DNA from: Clostridium sp. Marseille-P2415
GTDB lineage: Bacteria; Bacillota; Clostridia; Lachnospirales; Lachnospiraceae
Assembly (NCBI RefSeq): GCF_900155545.1
Contig: NZ_LT732526.1
Coordinates: 2,064,128-2,096,289, forward strand
DNA: 32,162 bases
Reading direction: 5' to 3'
Shown: one piece after another, positions 15,638 to 23,212 of the stretch
How the letters are laid out: each line of letters begins with the position of its first letter
Numbering within the stretch: position 1 is the stretch's first letter
Notes under the pieces: model-generated
Told to the model about the DNA's origin: nothing
Databases searched by the model: none
The model's input: the letters and a program-made list of their open reading frames with translations, nothing else
Translations under genes and position numbers: made by a program

Positions 15638-17098
15638 ATGAGCCAGCGCAATTTAACTTTATTAACTGACCTCTATGAGTTAACCATGATGCAGGGGTAT
15701 TTCAAAGAGAAAGATGCCAACGAGACCGTAATATTCGATGCCTTCTACCGCAATAATCCAGGCGGTAACGGGTATGCGATCTGCGCAGGCTTGGAACAGG
15801 TTATTGAATACATCAAAGATCTCCATTTTGACCGGGACGATGTGGATTACCTTAGATCCACCGGCCTGTTTGAAGAGGATTTTCTGGAATATCTGCATCA
15901 TTTTAAATTTTCCGGCGACATCTACGCCATCCCGGAGGGAACAGTCGTATTCCCGCGTGAACCCCTGGTAAAAGTCATCGCCCCTATTATGGAAGCCCAG
16001 TTAATTGAAACAGCCTTATTAAACATCATCAATCACCAGAGCCTGATAGCAACCAAAACAGCACGGGTGGTATACGCGGCAGCCGGTGACGGTGTTATGG
16101 AATTCGGCCTTCGCCGTGCCCAGGGACCGGATGCCGGAATTTACGGTGCCCGCGCTGCCATGATCGCCGGTTGTATCGGTACCTCCAACGTTCTGGCAGG
16201 CAAGATGTTTCGTGTTCCCATAAAAGGAACCCACGCACACAGCTGGATCATGAGCTTTCCGGATGAACTGACCGCATTCCGGAACTATGCAAAGCTCTAC
16301 CCTGCCGCATGCATTCTGCTGGTAGACACTTACGATACATTAAAGTCCGGCGTCCCCAACGCCATTAAAGTATTTAAGGAGATGCGGGATGCCGGCATTC
16401 CTCTTTCCACTTACGGCATCCGTCTAGACAGCGGAGACTTGGCTTACCTTTCCAAAAAAGCTAAGAAGATGCTTGATGCGGCCGGATTCCCGGATGCAGT
16501 CATCTCCGCTTCCAATGATCTTGATGAAACCCTGATTAACAGCCTTAAAATCCAGGGAGCTGCCATAAACTCCTGGGGGGTCGGAACCAATTTGATCACC
16601 TCCAAGGACTGTCCTTCCTTTGGCGGCGTCTATAAGCTGGCAGCTGTCATGGATAAAAAGACCGGCCAATTTGCCCCTAAAATCAAGCTTTCCGAAAATG
16701 CCGAGAAGATCACCAACCCGGGCAACAAGGCAATCAAGAGGATTTACAGCCGGGAAACCGGCAAGATTATTGCAGATTTAATTTGTCTGGAAGGGGAAAT
16801 CTTCAAAGAAAATCATTCCATGCTCCTCTTTGACCCCATTGAGACATGGAAGAAAACCCATCTGGCGCCCAACACCTATACCATCCGGGATCTCCTGGTC
16901 CAGGTATTCAAAGGCGGGGAGTGTGTTTATCCATCTCCTTCGGTAATGAACATCCAGTCTTACTGCAGAAAGGAGCTGGCTACACTCTGGGATGAATCCC
17001 GCCGCCTCGTAAATCCCCACGAGGTTCATGTGGATCTGTCCAATGAGCTTTGGCATATGAAGAATCAGCTGTTGGACAGCTACCATTTCAGGGATTAA
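15638..17098 (+). CDS. pncB: Nicotinate phosphoribosyltransferase
   Basis: This 486-residue enzyme makes nicotinate mononucleotide from nicotinate and PRPP in the NAD salvage pathway. The N-terminal LLTDLYELTMMQGYF is typical of the family, as are GTHAHSWIMSFPDE (active-site His region, about 200) and RLDSGDLAYLSKKAKKML (about 262-280, phosphate-binding part). The length is normal for the longer bacterial type. AAAGGAG lies 8 nt before the ATG. It is transcribed alone from its own promoter. Confidence 0.95.
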   Translation: MSQRNLTLLTDLYELTMMQGYFKEKDANETVIFDAFYRNNPGGNGYAICAGLEQVIEYIKDLHFDRDDVDYLRSTGLFEEDFLEYLHHFKFSGDIYAIPEGTVVFPREPLVKVIAPIMEAQLIETALLNIINHQSLIATKTARVVYAAAGDGVMEFGLRRAQGPDAGIYGARAAMIAGCIGTSNVLAGKMFRVPIKGTHAHSWIMSFPDELTAFRNYAKLYPAACILLVDTYDTLKSGVPNAIKVFKEMRDAGIPLSTYGIRLDSGDLAYLSKKAKKMLDAAGFPDAVISASNDLDETLINSLKIQGAAINSWGVGTNLITSKDCPSFGGVYKLAAVMDKKTGQFAPKIKLSENAEKITNPGNKAIKRIYSRETGKIIADLICLEGEIFKENHSMLLFDPIETWKKTHLAPNTYTIRDLLVQVFKGGECVYPSPSVMNIQSYCRKELATLWDESRRLVNPHEVHVDLSNELWHMKNQLLDSYHFRD

Positions 17099-17145
17099 TA
17101 AATCTATCCGGATATCGGTTTCCCTGTCCATTGTTCACAATCTGG

Positions 17146-17200
17146 TCATAATATTTTTACAACCTGGCCAAATATTCTTCATATTTAACCGATATACTAA
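17146..17200 (+). promoter_or_regulatory. Shared promoter-like element, copy A
   Basis: This 55-bp stretch is closely similar, without gaps, to 20153-20207. It contains TCATAAT, then AACCTGGCCAAA, then TTCATATTT, and TATACT at 17193-17198. The part CAAA-N15-ACCGATAT closely fits the flagellar sigma-D (sigma-28) pattern TAAA-N15-GCCGATAT. A good sigma-A -35 is absent. It lies upstream of a short gene-free stretch ending in a terminator. Confidence 0.6.
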
Positions 17201-17204
17201 AACC

Positions 17205-17297
17205 ATCAGAAAAAGATGTTGCCAACATACTTTGAGATAAAATTTTTTTCATAATTGCCGGTATTTCTCGAGGGAATACCGGCTCCTCCCTTTTTTA
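17205..17297 (+). ncRNA. Candidate small RNA downstream of element A
   Basis: A transcript starting from element A would be about 90 nt, contain no reading frame with a ribosome binding site, and end at the terminator at 17257-17296. That terminator could instead simply end pncB. Support is the promoter element only. Confidence 0.35.
17257..17296 (+). terminator. Intrinsic terminator after pncB or the candidate small RNA
   Basis: GCCGGTATT and AATACCGGC form a 9-bp stem around a short loop, followed a few bases later by TTTTTT (17291-17296). Confidence 0.85.
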
Positions 17298-17321
17298 GGG
17301 GTCCAAATGGATCTTTCCCCT

Positions 17322-17504
17322 CTATATCTGTTTTTTTACGATCGTATATTCATCCCCAAACCGAAAATGAGGACATCCGTGATAAGAATTACTTAAGAAC
17401 TGCATCATCTCATCCTCGTCCAGATTGATCTCACACTCATAGCATTCATATTCTTCATTATAATGATAATACATGCAATATTCACAGCTATTTCTCTGAG
17501 CCAT
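17322..17504 (-). CDS. Cys-rich small protein (DUF6472-like)
   Basis: This 60-residue acidic protein has five cysteines in CEYC, CYEC and a late CPHF, plus NLDEDEMMQFL. It matches a conserved clostridial small protein family that I recall as DUF6472; the function is unknown, and the cysteines suggest a metal site. ATG 17504 is chosen because GGGGG lies 7 nt upstream; the GTG two codons before is too close. It starts 15 bp after the acyltransferase gene and is probably in the same transcript. Confidence 0.75.
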   Translation of the reverse strand: MAQRNSCEYCMYYHYNEEYECYECEINLDEDEMMQFLSNSYHGCPHFRFGDEYTIVKKQI

Positions 17505-17519
17505 ATCCACGCCCCCTTC

Positions 17520-18578
17520 TTATCCGTTTTTCCTATTATAATAACCTGCGCCAACTGCCTTTTTGAGAAGCTTTACGATCGTTTCATCAAGAATCCAGGC
17601 AGCAATCAGGGAAACCAGAAACGTAAGGGCTGTCTCACAAAGGATTCTTGGCACATAATAATGCCTTATGGAAGTCCTCTCCACCAGCCCCCTCACAAAC
17701 TGTCCCAAAACCAGATAATGGATCAGATAAATGGAATAGCTGTACCGGCTTACAAAGCCGGCGGCCTTTACGAGGACAGGTATCCTGACATTCCCGAAAG
17801 ATTCAAAAAACAGAAAGATGGCCAATGCCATGGCAATCATAGCCGGGGCCAGGTCATGGATGCCTGGGGTAAAGTCCGGCATAAAGCATTTCTGGAACAT
17901 GGTTATACCAAAACCTGCAATACCCAGGATCGCAAAAGGCAAATAATGTCCGCTGTGATACAGTCTCCTGCATGCATAGCCAAGGATGAAATAAATAACC
18001 CAGCCCTTGAATACCATGTATTGCAGACTCTCTCCCACTTCCAGGCCCAAAGCCGGCAGATAAGTGCAAAGGCCCTGAACCACCAGCATAAGGCCCAGAA
18101 AAATCTTTAATTCCCTGTCGCTCATGGCCTTCAGCATGCGGGCCAGGAAAGGGGCGCAAAGGTATAATGCCAGAATAACATACATAAACCACATATGGGA
18201 GGCCATGGGGATGGTCCCCGTCAGAAGTCCCTTCATATAAGCCGCCAGGTGCTCCTGCCACGAAAGGCTCTCTTCTCCCAGATATAACTTATAATACCAG
18301 TAATAGATTCCGCTGTAACATGCAAAGGGAACAAAAATAGTCTGGAACCGGTTCCGGTAAAACTTCGGAATATCCTCTGTTCCGGATTTCAGAATGAACA
18401 TGCCGCTGAGCATAAAATAAATGCCGACAAAAGCCAGGAGCACAGGCATAAGGGCTGCCGATAACAGCCATTGCCTGGAATTAAGCGTTTCAGCCGGAAT
18501 GGCATGAACCATAATGATGGCAAAGACCGCCAGAGCTCTTAAGTAATCGTATTGAATTTCACGTTTTTTAAGTTCCAC
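17520..18578 (-). CDS. Membrane acyltransferase 3 family protein
   Basis: This 352-residue integral membrane protein has about ten hydrophobic segments. It has the acyltransferase 3 (OafA/YrhL type) signature at the start: YDYLRALAVFAIIMVHA, with the conserved Arg and His in the first helix. YFMLSGMFI and a C-terminal YSYSIYLIHYLVL segment are also typical. Such enzymes acetylate or succinylate surface sugars. The acceptor cannot be inferred from the neighbours. The start is GTG 18578 with GGGAGGG 7 nt upstream. Confidence 0.88.
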   Translation of the reverse strand: MELKKREIQYDYLRALAVFAIIMVHAIPAETLNSRQWLLSAALMPVLLAFVGIYFMLSGMFILKSGTEDIPKFYRNRFQTIFVPFACYSGIYYWYYKLYLGEESLSWQEHLAAYMKGLLTGTIPMASHMWFMYVILALYLCAPFLARMLKAMSDRELKIFLGLMLVVQGLCTYLPALGLEVGESLQYMVFKGWVIYFILGYACRRLYHSGHYLPFAILGIAGFGITMFQKCFMPDFTPGIHDLAPAMIAMALAIFLFFESFGNVRIPVLVKAAGFVSRYSYSIYLIHYLVLGQFVRGLVERTSIRHYYVPRILCETALTFLVSLIAAWILDETIVKLLKKAVGAGYYNRKNG

Positions 18579-18615
18579 TTTAATGCCCTCCCTGCTTCCT
18601 TCCTGCTTATGAAGA

Positions 18616-18645
18616 AGTATAGCATATAAATTCCGGTTTTGACAA
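18616..18645 (-). promoter_or_regulatory. Promoter of the acyltransferase gene
   Basis: On the minus strand TTGTCA (18640-18645), 18 bp and TATACT (18616-18621), 38 nt before the GTG start. Confidence 0.75.
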
Positions 18646-18670
18646 ATTTTTTATTTTATAAAAAAAGGTG

Positions 18671-18702
18671 TAGACAAATGGAATTTCCTATGGTATTATA
18701 AT
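18671..18702 (+). promoter_or_regulatory. Promoter of tRNA-Glu
   Basis: TAGACA (18671-18676), 17 bp and TATTAT (18694-18699); the overlapping TATAAT at 18697-18702 is an alternative -10. It lies about 30 nt before the tRNA. Confidence 0.65.
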
Positions 18703-18730
18703 GAGGCTGTCAGAAATGGCACAGAAAAAC

Positions 18731-18802
18731 GGCCTATTGGTCAAGCGGTCAAGACGCCGCCCTCTCACGGCGGAAACCCGGGTTCGATTCCCGGATAGGT
18801 CA
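18731..18802 (+). tRNA. tRNA-Glu (anticodon CTC)
   Basis: A full cloverleaf can be drawn. The acceptor stem is GGCCTAT/ATAGGTC, the anticodon stem CCGCC/GGCGG has CTC in its loop, and the T arm contains GGTTCGATTCC. The 3' CCA is not encoded. It stands alone with its own promoter and a downstream hairpin. Confidence 0.95.
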
Positions 18803-18843
18803 TAGAATGCGTTTTGAAACCTGATTTTTATAACAGAAAAATA

Positions 18844-18898
18844 AAGAAACATGGGTGAAGCGCCGGAAATCCGGTTTACACCCATGTTTCTTTTATTT
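18844..18898. terminator. Bidirectional terminator between tRNA-Glu and flavodoxin
   Basis: GAAACATGGGTG and CACCCATGTTTC form a long stem around an inner hairpin (CCGGAAATCCGG), with T-rich sequence on the plus side and A-rich sequence on the other. It serves the tRNA and the convergent flavodoxin gene. Confidence 0.85.
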
Positions 18899-18913
18899 CT
18901 TATTTTTTTGATA

Positions 18914-19336
18914 TTAAACCAATGCTTTTCCAAGATCCCTGCATTCGGCCTCTCCGTCTCCATCGGGGGCATTATTGCAGATCACGCTGTCATGAACCAA
19001 TGCTGCACCATCTCCTTTGCAGGTTTCCTCCCAATTTCGCATCCATTCTCCGTCTCCCCAGCCGTAAGAGCCAAATAATGCGATTTTCTTTCCCTGAAGC
19101 TTAGATTCGCAGCTCTGAAACAGGGGCTCGAACTCGCTGTCTTCCAATTCCTCGCTGCCCATGGAAGGGCAGCCGAATGCCACACTGTCATATTCATCCA
19201 TCATATCTGCGCCAAATTCCGCTGCCGTAAATAAAGAAGCTTCTGCTCCTGCTTCTTTTGCACCTTCTAAAACCTTTTGGGCCATTGCCTCTGTATTTCC
19301 GGTACCACTCCAATAAACAACTGCAACTTTACTCAT
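18914..19336 (-). CDS. Flavodoxin
   Basis: This 140-residue protein has the FMN phosphate loop WSGTGNTEAMA at residues 9-19, followed by the flavin-contact segments GCPSMGSEELE and FGSYGWGDGEWM. It is a short-chain flavodoxin, an electron carrier that can replace ferredoxin when iron is short. ATG 19336 has AGAGGTAGG upstream. It follows DUF3793 by 32 bp and appears co-transcribed from the promoter with the DtxR-like operator, which suggests control by iron or another metal. Confidence 0.93.
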   Translation of the reverse strand: MSKVAVVYWSGTGNTEAMAQKVLEGAKEAGAEASLFTAAEFGADMMDEYDSVAFGCPSMGSEELEDSEFEPLFQSCESKLQGKKIALFGSYGWGDGEWMRNWEETCKGDGAALVHDSVICNNAPDGDGEAECRDLGKALV

Positions 19337-19368
19337 CTTATCCTACCTCTTTCTTTTTATTTATTTGT

Positions 19369-19923
19369 TCAGGCAGCTACGGTAAGCTGCCAGACAGTTC
19401 TTCCATTTTGCCAAAGGCGTGCATAAACAGCCCTGCATTTTTGATACCTGGCAAATGTTTTAACAGCCTCGCACTCATTGCAATATACCTTCCAGCAGCC
19501 GATGCATTTACAGTTTTTTCCTGCATTCCGGATAAATCCGATCACATCGCCAAGCGGATAACCAAGGAAAATCCCGATCTCATGGGGAAATGCCCCTTCC
19601 TGCTTCAGCCGCTCAATAAGCCTGCCGAGTACATATTCTATTTCCATGTGCTCATAACCGTATTTCCGAAGAAACTTACTTACCCCCGGCCGATTCAAAT
19701 CAGCCTCAAGATGGGATTTCCGATAGACATAGATAAGCGCTTTGTTTCTGCGCCTGGATAACGACAACAGCGCGATCCCTTTCTCTCCCAGCTGGCTGTT
19801 TAAGACGGCCAGCTGCTTTTCCAGTTCTTCTTCTGATGAAAAGGAATGATTGAACAGGCCTGCTGTCTTGATTGATGCTAATGTTGGGGAACAATATTCA
19901 ATTAGTTGCCTTTCAAGTAACAT
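19369..19923 (-). CDS. DUF3793 family protein
   Basis: This 184-residue soluble protein resembles the clostridial DUF3793 family. It begins with a LIEYCSPTLASIKTAGLF segment, has a central HEIGIFLGYPLGDVIGFI, and a Cys cluster near the C-terminus (CKCIGCWKVYCNEC). The function is unknown; members often sit next to flavodoxin or ferrous-iron genes, as here. The Cys cluster could bind a metal. The start ATG 19923 follows GGAGGT by 6 nt. It is the first gene of the transcript with flavodoxin. Confidence 0.82.
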   Translation of the reverse strand: MLLERQLIEYCSPTLASIKTAGLFNHSFSSEEELEKQLAVLNSQLGEKGIALLSLSRRRNKALIYVYRKSHLEADLNRPGVSKFLRKYGYEHMEIEYVLGRLIERLKQEGAFPHEIGIFLGYPLGDVIGFIRNAGKNCKCIGCWKVYCNECEAVKTFARYQKCRAVYARLWQNGRTVWQLTVAA

Positions 19924-19999
19924 ATCCGTACCTCCACAGTCTTAATTTGTTTCCCATTGTCCCTTCGGAACGGCTGCAGTACTTTCGGTATGGCCGCTT

Positions 20000-20019
20000 T
20001 AGTTAGTTTTAGCTAACTA
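20000..20019. promoter_or_regulatory. DtxR-like operator of the DUF3793-flavodoxin operon
   Basis: TAGTTAG, a 6-bp spacer and CTAACTA form a perfect dyad that resembles DtxR/IdeR-family sites (TTAG...CTAA). It lies 5 bp downstream of the -10 on the minus strand, so a bound repressor would block initiation. The regulator is not in the window. Confidence 0.55.
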
Positions 20020-20024
20020 CTATA

Positions 20025-20053
20025 TAAATACCATACTTTGTTTTATCATTCAA
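20025..20053 (-). promoter_or_regulatory. Promoter of the DUF3793-flavodoxin operon
   Basis: On the minus strand TTGAAT (20048-20053), 17 bp and TATTTA (20025-20030), directly followed by the dyad at 20000-20019. Confidence 0.6.
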
Positions 20054-20132
20054 TACTGATTTTGCTTAATGGGAAATTTTCTACTATAGGATAGTATCTG
20101 CAGCGGCGTCATGTATACTTTTCCAATTTCTG

Positions 20133-20207
20133 TCATAATTTCTTCATTCATTTCATAATTTCTTTAGAACCTGGTCAAAATTCCTTCACATTTTTCCTGT
20201 ATGATAA
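20133..20207 (+). promoter_or_regulatory. Shared promoter-like element, copy B, with a tandem upstream box
   Basis: Positions 20153-20207 match element A (17146-17200) without gaps, with TCATAAT, AACCTGGTCAAA, TTCACATTT and TATGAT at the same offset (47 nt). Upstream, the 12-mer TCATAATTTCTT occurs twice exactly, at 20133 and 20153, that is 20 bp or about two helix turns apart. No consensus sigma-A -35 is seen. Confidence 0.6.
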
Positions 20208-20211
20208 TTTC

Positions 20212-20416
20212 ATAAACATAGAAAAAAACACAAAGCGGTCAGAGAGCTTCCATACATATGTTTTAACTAAGTCGGCGGAGTTGCACTGAATGGCTTCTTT
20301 GCCGGCTCAACCTAAAAAAAAGGCCGGAGTACAGCAATGGGCTTCCGGAATTTACATAGATTAAATGGACCGCTGCCCGGCTGACAAACAACATCAGCAG
20401 GGCAGCGGTCTTTTTA
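20212..20416 (+). ncRNA. Candidate structured small RNA of about 200 nt
   Basis: A transcript from element B would end at the strong terminator 20368-20415 and holds no credible reading frame. AGCGGTC near its 5' end (20234-20240) is exactly complementary to GACCGCT (20368-20374), which is also the 5' arm of the terminator, so the two pairings exclude each other as in riboswitches. Inner GCCGGC/GGCCGG segments (around 20297-20327) can form another stem. It does not match the c-di-GMP, glycine or TPP classes I know. No gene follows on the plus strand, so it would be a stand-alone RNA. Confidence 0.5.
20368..20415 (+). terminator. Strong intrinsic terminator of the candidate small RNA
   Basis: GACCGCTGCCC pairs with GGGCAGCGGTC (11 bp), with an inner GCTGA/TCAGC, followed by TTTTT. 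No plus-strand gene is upstream within 3 kb, so it points to a non-coding transcript. Confidence 0.88.
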
Positions 20417-20420
20417 TGGT

Positions 20421-20473
20421 ATTTTAAAAATAAACAAAGGACTTTTGACTGTACCCTAGTCAAAAGACCTTTG
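20421..20473 (-). terminator. Intrinsic terminator of the chemoreceptor gene
   Basis: On the minus strand CAAAGGTCTTTTGACT pairs with AGTCAAAAGTCCTTTG, with one mismatch in 16, and is followed by TTTATTTTT. Confidence 0.88.
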
Positions 20474-20488
20474 TCGCTAACTCGCTTT

Positions 20489-22162
20489 TTAATTCCTTAA
20501 CTGGAACTGGTCGGTCAGGGCCTTTAAGGTCTGAGCCTGACCTGTCAGTTCTTCACTGGCAGCTGAATTTTCTTCAGCTGTAGCCGCATTTGTATCAACT
20601 ACCTGTGCGATCTGGCTGATTCCGCTGTCGATCTGTATGATGGATTCAGCCTGCTCACTTGATGCAGAAGCAATGCTGCCGATCTTCTTCTTAATAGAAT
20701 CTGTTCCTTCTACCACGATTCCAAGTTCTTTTGCAGCGGCATCTGCCACTACGGTTCCCTGTTCCACTGCCTTTAAGGAAGCCTCTATCAGCTGGGAGGA
20801 ACTGTTTGCCGCTTCTGTACTCTGCCCGGCAAGCAGGCTGACCTGATTGGCAACCACAGAGAATCCCTTTCCGGCTTCTCCTGCTCTTGCCGCTTCAATG
20901 GAAGCATTTAAGGCAAGAAGATTGGTCTGAGATGCAATTTCATTAATGGTCTGAATGATCTTGCTGATTTCCTGAGAAGTCTTTCTGATGGAATCCATGG
21001 CACCAACCATCTCCTGCATCTTTTCATTCCCATAAGAAATCTTTCTGGTAACTTCTTCCACTTCATCGTTGATTTCTACAGCATTCTGAGCATTTTCTGA
21101 AATATGTCTGGTGATATCCGTTACGGTCTCAGACAGTTCTCTTATGATGCCTGCCTGATTGGCAGAGCCATCTGCAAGTGACTGTGCAGACTCTGCAATC
21201 TGTGCGGACCCTCCTGAAACCTGACTTACAGAAACGGCAATCTCTTCAAAGCTTCTGGAAATCTTAAGGGTAAAACGTTCAAGGGAGTTTTCGATATTCT
21301 TAAAATCTCCAATAAATTCATTGGTAAAACCAACATTGAAATTCCCGTTTGCCATGCTTTCCATTACATTGTCAATATCCTCGATGTAACCTGCGATTTT
21401 GTTGATAGAGGTTCTTAATCCCTGGGCCATCTGACCAATCTCATCCCCGGATTCATAGGTGATGACTGTATGCAGATTTCCTTCTGCGATATCTTTGGTA
21501 GCCATCTCGATTTCCTGTAATGGAACTACGATGCTCTTTGTCAGGCGCTTAGCAAGGAATATGGCAAGAACCAGAGAAATAATGGAAAAAACAGCCAGTA
21601 ATGCCGTTGCCAGATTCTCTACAACTACGCTGGTTTCATATTTCGCCAATGCATCCTTATCCGATGCAGTTCCGATTAAATCAAGAGAATCTGCCAGCGC
21701 TTCGGAAGCGGAATTAAATGTGGCGCTGTAATAATTCATGGCTTCCTTATTTTTGCCGCTTTCCAACAGCTCAAGCATACTGTAAGCATCTTCTTTGAAT
21801 TGCTCAAATGCCGTTACAAAGCTCTGGTCGCTTCCTTTTCCTAAATTGGTATTGATCACAGATATGTAGCTGCTGATCTTTTCAAAACGTTCATCAAGAT
21901 CTTTTTTCTGCTCCTGGGTCACTGAAGCATCATTGCTGATTATGACCCAAAGAAGCCTTTTATTAATGGTCTGTACGTCTTTACGGATTTCCATCTGTTT
22001 CTTTGTGGTTTCATACTGGACATAAAAAAAAGTTTTCATATTGCTTCCAATTGTACGAAAACTAATGAGTGAAAATGTAGATGAAATAAAGATGATTAAA
22101 ACCAACACGATAAAAACTCTGTTTAATCGCGTGGATATTTTTAAATTATTTAGCCTTTTCAT
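20489..22162 (-). CDS. Methyl-accepting chemotaxis protein
   Basis: This 557-residue transmembrane chemoreceptor has TM1 at about 14-34, an extracellular four-helix-bundle sensor (about 35-183), TM2 at about 184-204 and HAMP at about 205-258. A second HAMP-like stretch (about 259-300) precedes the cytoplasmic signalling domain, whose conserved tip [20 protein letters not shown] begins at 408. No C-terminal CheR-binding pentapeptide is visible. The ligand is unknown. AGAGGGG lies 6 nt before ATG 22162. It is transcribed alone, with its own promoter and terminator. Confidence 0.95.
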   Translation of the reverse strand: MKRLNNLKISTRLNRVFIVLVLIIFISSTFSLISFRTIGSNMKTFFYVQYETTKKQMEIRKDVQTINKRLLWVIISNDASVTQEQKKDLDERFEKISSYISVINTNLGKGSDQSFVTAFEQFKEDAYSMLELLESGKNKEAMNYYSATFNSASEALADSLDLIGTASDKDALAKYETSVVVENLATALLAVFSIISLVLAIFLAKRLTKSIVVPLQEIEMATKDIAEGNLHTVITYESGDEIGQMAQGLRTSINKIAGYIEDIDNVMESMANGNFNVGFTNEFIGDFKNIENSLERFTLKISRSFEEIAVSVSQVSGGSAQIAESAQSLADGSANQAGIIRELSETVTDITRHISENAQNAVEINDEVEEVTRKISYGNEKMQEMVGAMDSIRKTSQEISKIIQTINEIASQTNLLALNASIEAARAGEAGKGFSVVANQVSLLAGQSTEAANSSSQLIEASLKAVEQGTVVADAAAKELGIVVEGTDSIKKKIGSIASASSEQAESIIQIDSGISQIAQVVDTNAATAEENSAASEELTGQAQTLKALTDQFQLRN

Positions 22163-22215
22163 GGTTATCCCCTCTTTGTTCAGACTTTATAAGTAAAAAA
22201 CTTGTCGACATTTTC

Positions 22216-22243
22216 ATTATAGCAACAAATCATTATAATTCAA
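22216..22243 (-). promoter_or_regulatory. Promoter of the chemoreceptor gene
   Basis: On the minus strand TTGAAT (22238-22243), 16 bp and TATAAT (22216-22221), 53 nt before the start codon. It looks like a sigma-A promoter, unlike the sigma-D type often seen for chemoreceptors. Confidence 0.7.
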
Positions 22244-22391
22244 CTTAATTTTTATTAATATTTGGATTTTGTCAGCCAAATTTTTAATTGGAAATATATG
22301 GTATTTTGGTCAAATTACCTATTAAGTACTGCGGGTAAAATGACGAGCCACCTATAAAGAGAGGGGGTATTTGTATATGATACTAACATTA

Positions 22392-22421
22392 ACAGGAAGC
22401 GGTTCTCATACCGCTTCCTGT
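22392..22421 (-). terminator. 12-bp hairpin ending the sugar-acid operon
   Basis: ACAGGAAGCGGT and ACCGCTTCCTGT form a perfect stem with a 6-nt loop, 14 nt after the SDR stop codon. On the minus strand only TTAATGTT follows, so termination may be imperfect. Confidence 0.6.
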
Positions 22422-22434
22422 AAGAAATCTTCTT

Positions 22435-23199
22435 TTATTTTACAAGATAACCGCCGTCTACGGGAATTGTGGTTCCATTTAGGTAGTCGGATGCGGAGGA
22501 AGCCAGGAACAGTACCGGTCCCTTCAAATCTTCCGGTGTTCCCCATCTCCCGGCCGGAATCCTTACGGTACATTCGTCTTTTCTTGCCTGAGTCATATTG
22601 GCACACATTTCGGTGTCCATATAGCCAGGACAGATACAGTTGATGTTGATATTGCGCCCTGCACAATCCACGGCCAGGCTCTTGGTCAGCTGGGATACGG
22701 CACCTTTGGTGGCTGTATAAGCCGGAACCATAGTCCCTCCGAACCAGGTAACCATGGAACCGATGGTAATGATCTTTCCCCCTTCAGGCTGTGTAAGCAT
22801 AACCTTCAGGGCTTTTTGAATCATAAGGAACACATGATTTAAATTGATGTCCACAACCAGATCCCACTCATCCATGGGGAATTCCTCCGGCAGATGCCTT
22901 CTCTGGATTCCCGCTGCAGGGATGAGTACATCCAGCCTCCCTCCAAGAATTTCCATTGATTCATTGAAAATGCGTTTTAAATCTTCCCGGTCTGCCAGGT
23001 TACCTTCTACCCCGTACGCTTCATAACCCTTTGCCTGATACTCAGCCACCACCTGCTTTAGTTTTTCTTCCTGCACATCCACGAGTACCACTTTGCAGCC
23101 TGCTTCTAAAAGACCTTCTGCCATTCCGCGGGACAGCCCCTGGGCCCCTCCTGTTACGATGCAGTGTTTTCCTGTCACATCAAATTTACTGGAAATCAT
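22435..23199 (-). CDS. SDR-family oxidoreductase, KduD/gluconate dehydrogenase-like
   Basis: This 254-residue classical short-chain dehydrogenase has the cofactor motif VTGGAQGLSRGMA (TGxxxGxG variant), the NAG position reading AAG, a catalytic Ser in IGSMVTWFGG, and YTATK (Tyr/Lys). The C-terminal RIPAGRWGTPEDLKGPVLFL is very like 2-deoxy-D-gluconate 3-dehydrogenase (KduD) and related sugar-acid SDRs. It is the last gene of the operon with RspA- and RspB-like enzymes, so a keto-sugar-acid reductase role is likely. The second of two ATGs (23199) is 7 nt from GGGAGG and is preferred over 23202. Confidence 0.88.
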   Translation of the reverse strand: MISSKFDVTGKHCIVTGGAQGLSRGMAEGLLEAGCKVVLVDVQEEKLKQVVAEYQAKGYEAYGVEGNLADREDLKRIFNESMEILGGRLDVLIPAAGIQRRHLPEEFPMDEWDLVVDINLNHVFLMIQKALKVMLTQPEGGKIITIGSMVTWFGGTMVPAYTATKGAVSQLTKSLAVDCAGRNININCICPGYMDTEMCANMTQARKDECTVRIPAGRWGTPEDLKGPVLFLASSASDYLNGTTIPVDGGYLVK

Positions 23200-23212
23200 C
23201 ATTTATCCTCCC

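Noticed and set aside
18688-18972. Minus-strand 94-codon frame over the tRNA
   Set aside because: It overlaps the tRNA-Glu and a terminator and has no ribosome binding site.
20212-20416. c-di-GMP riboswitch beside the chemoreceptor gene
   Set aside because: The conserved core of class I or II c-di-GMP aptamers is not seen, and the transcript points away from any gene on its strand.
22371-22643. Plus-strand 90-codon frame with a GAGAGGGGG-like site upstream
   Set aside because: It runs through the operon-end hairpin and antisense to the conserved C-terminus of the SDR gene; the translation shows no family resemblance.
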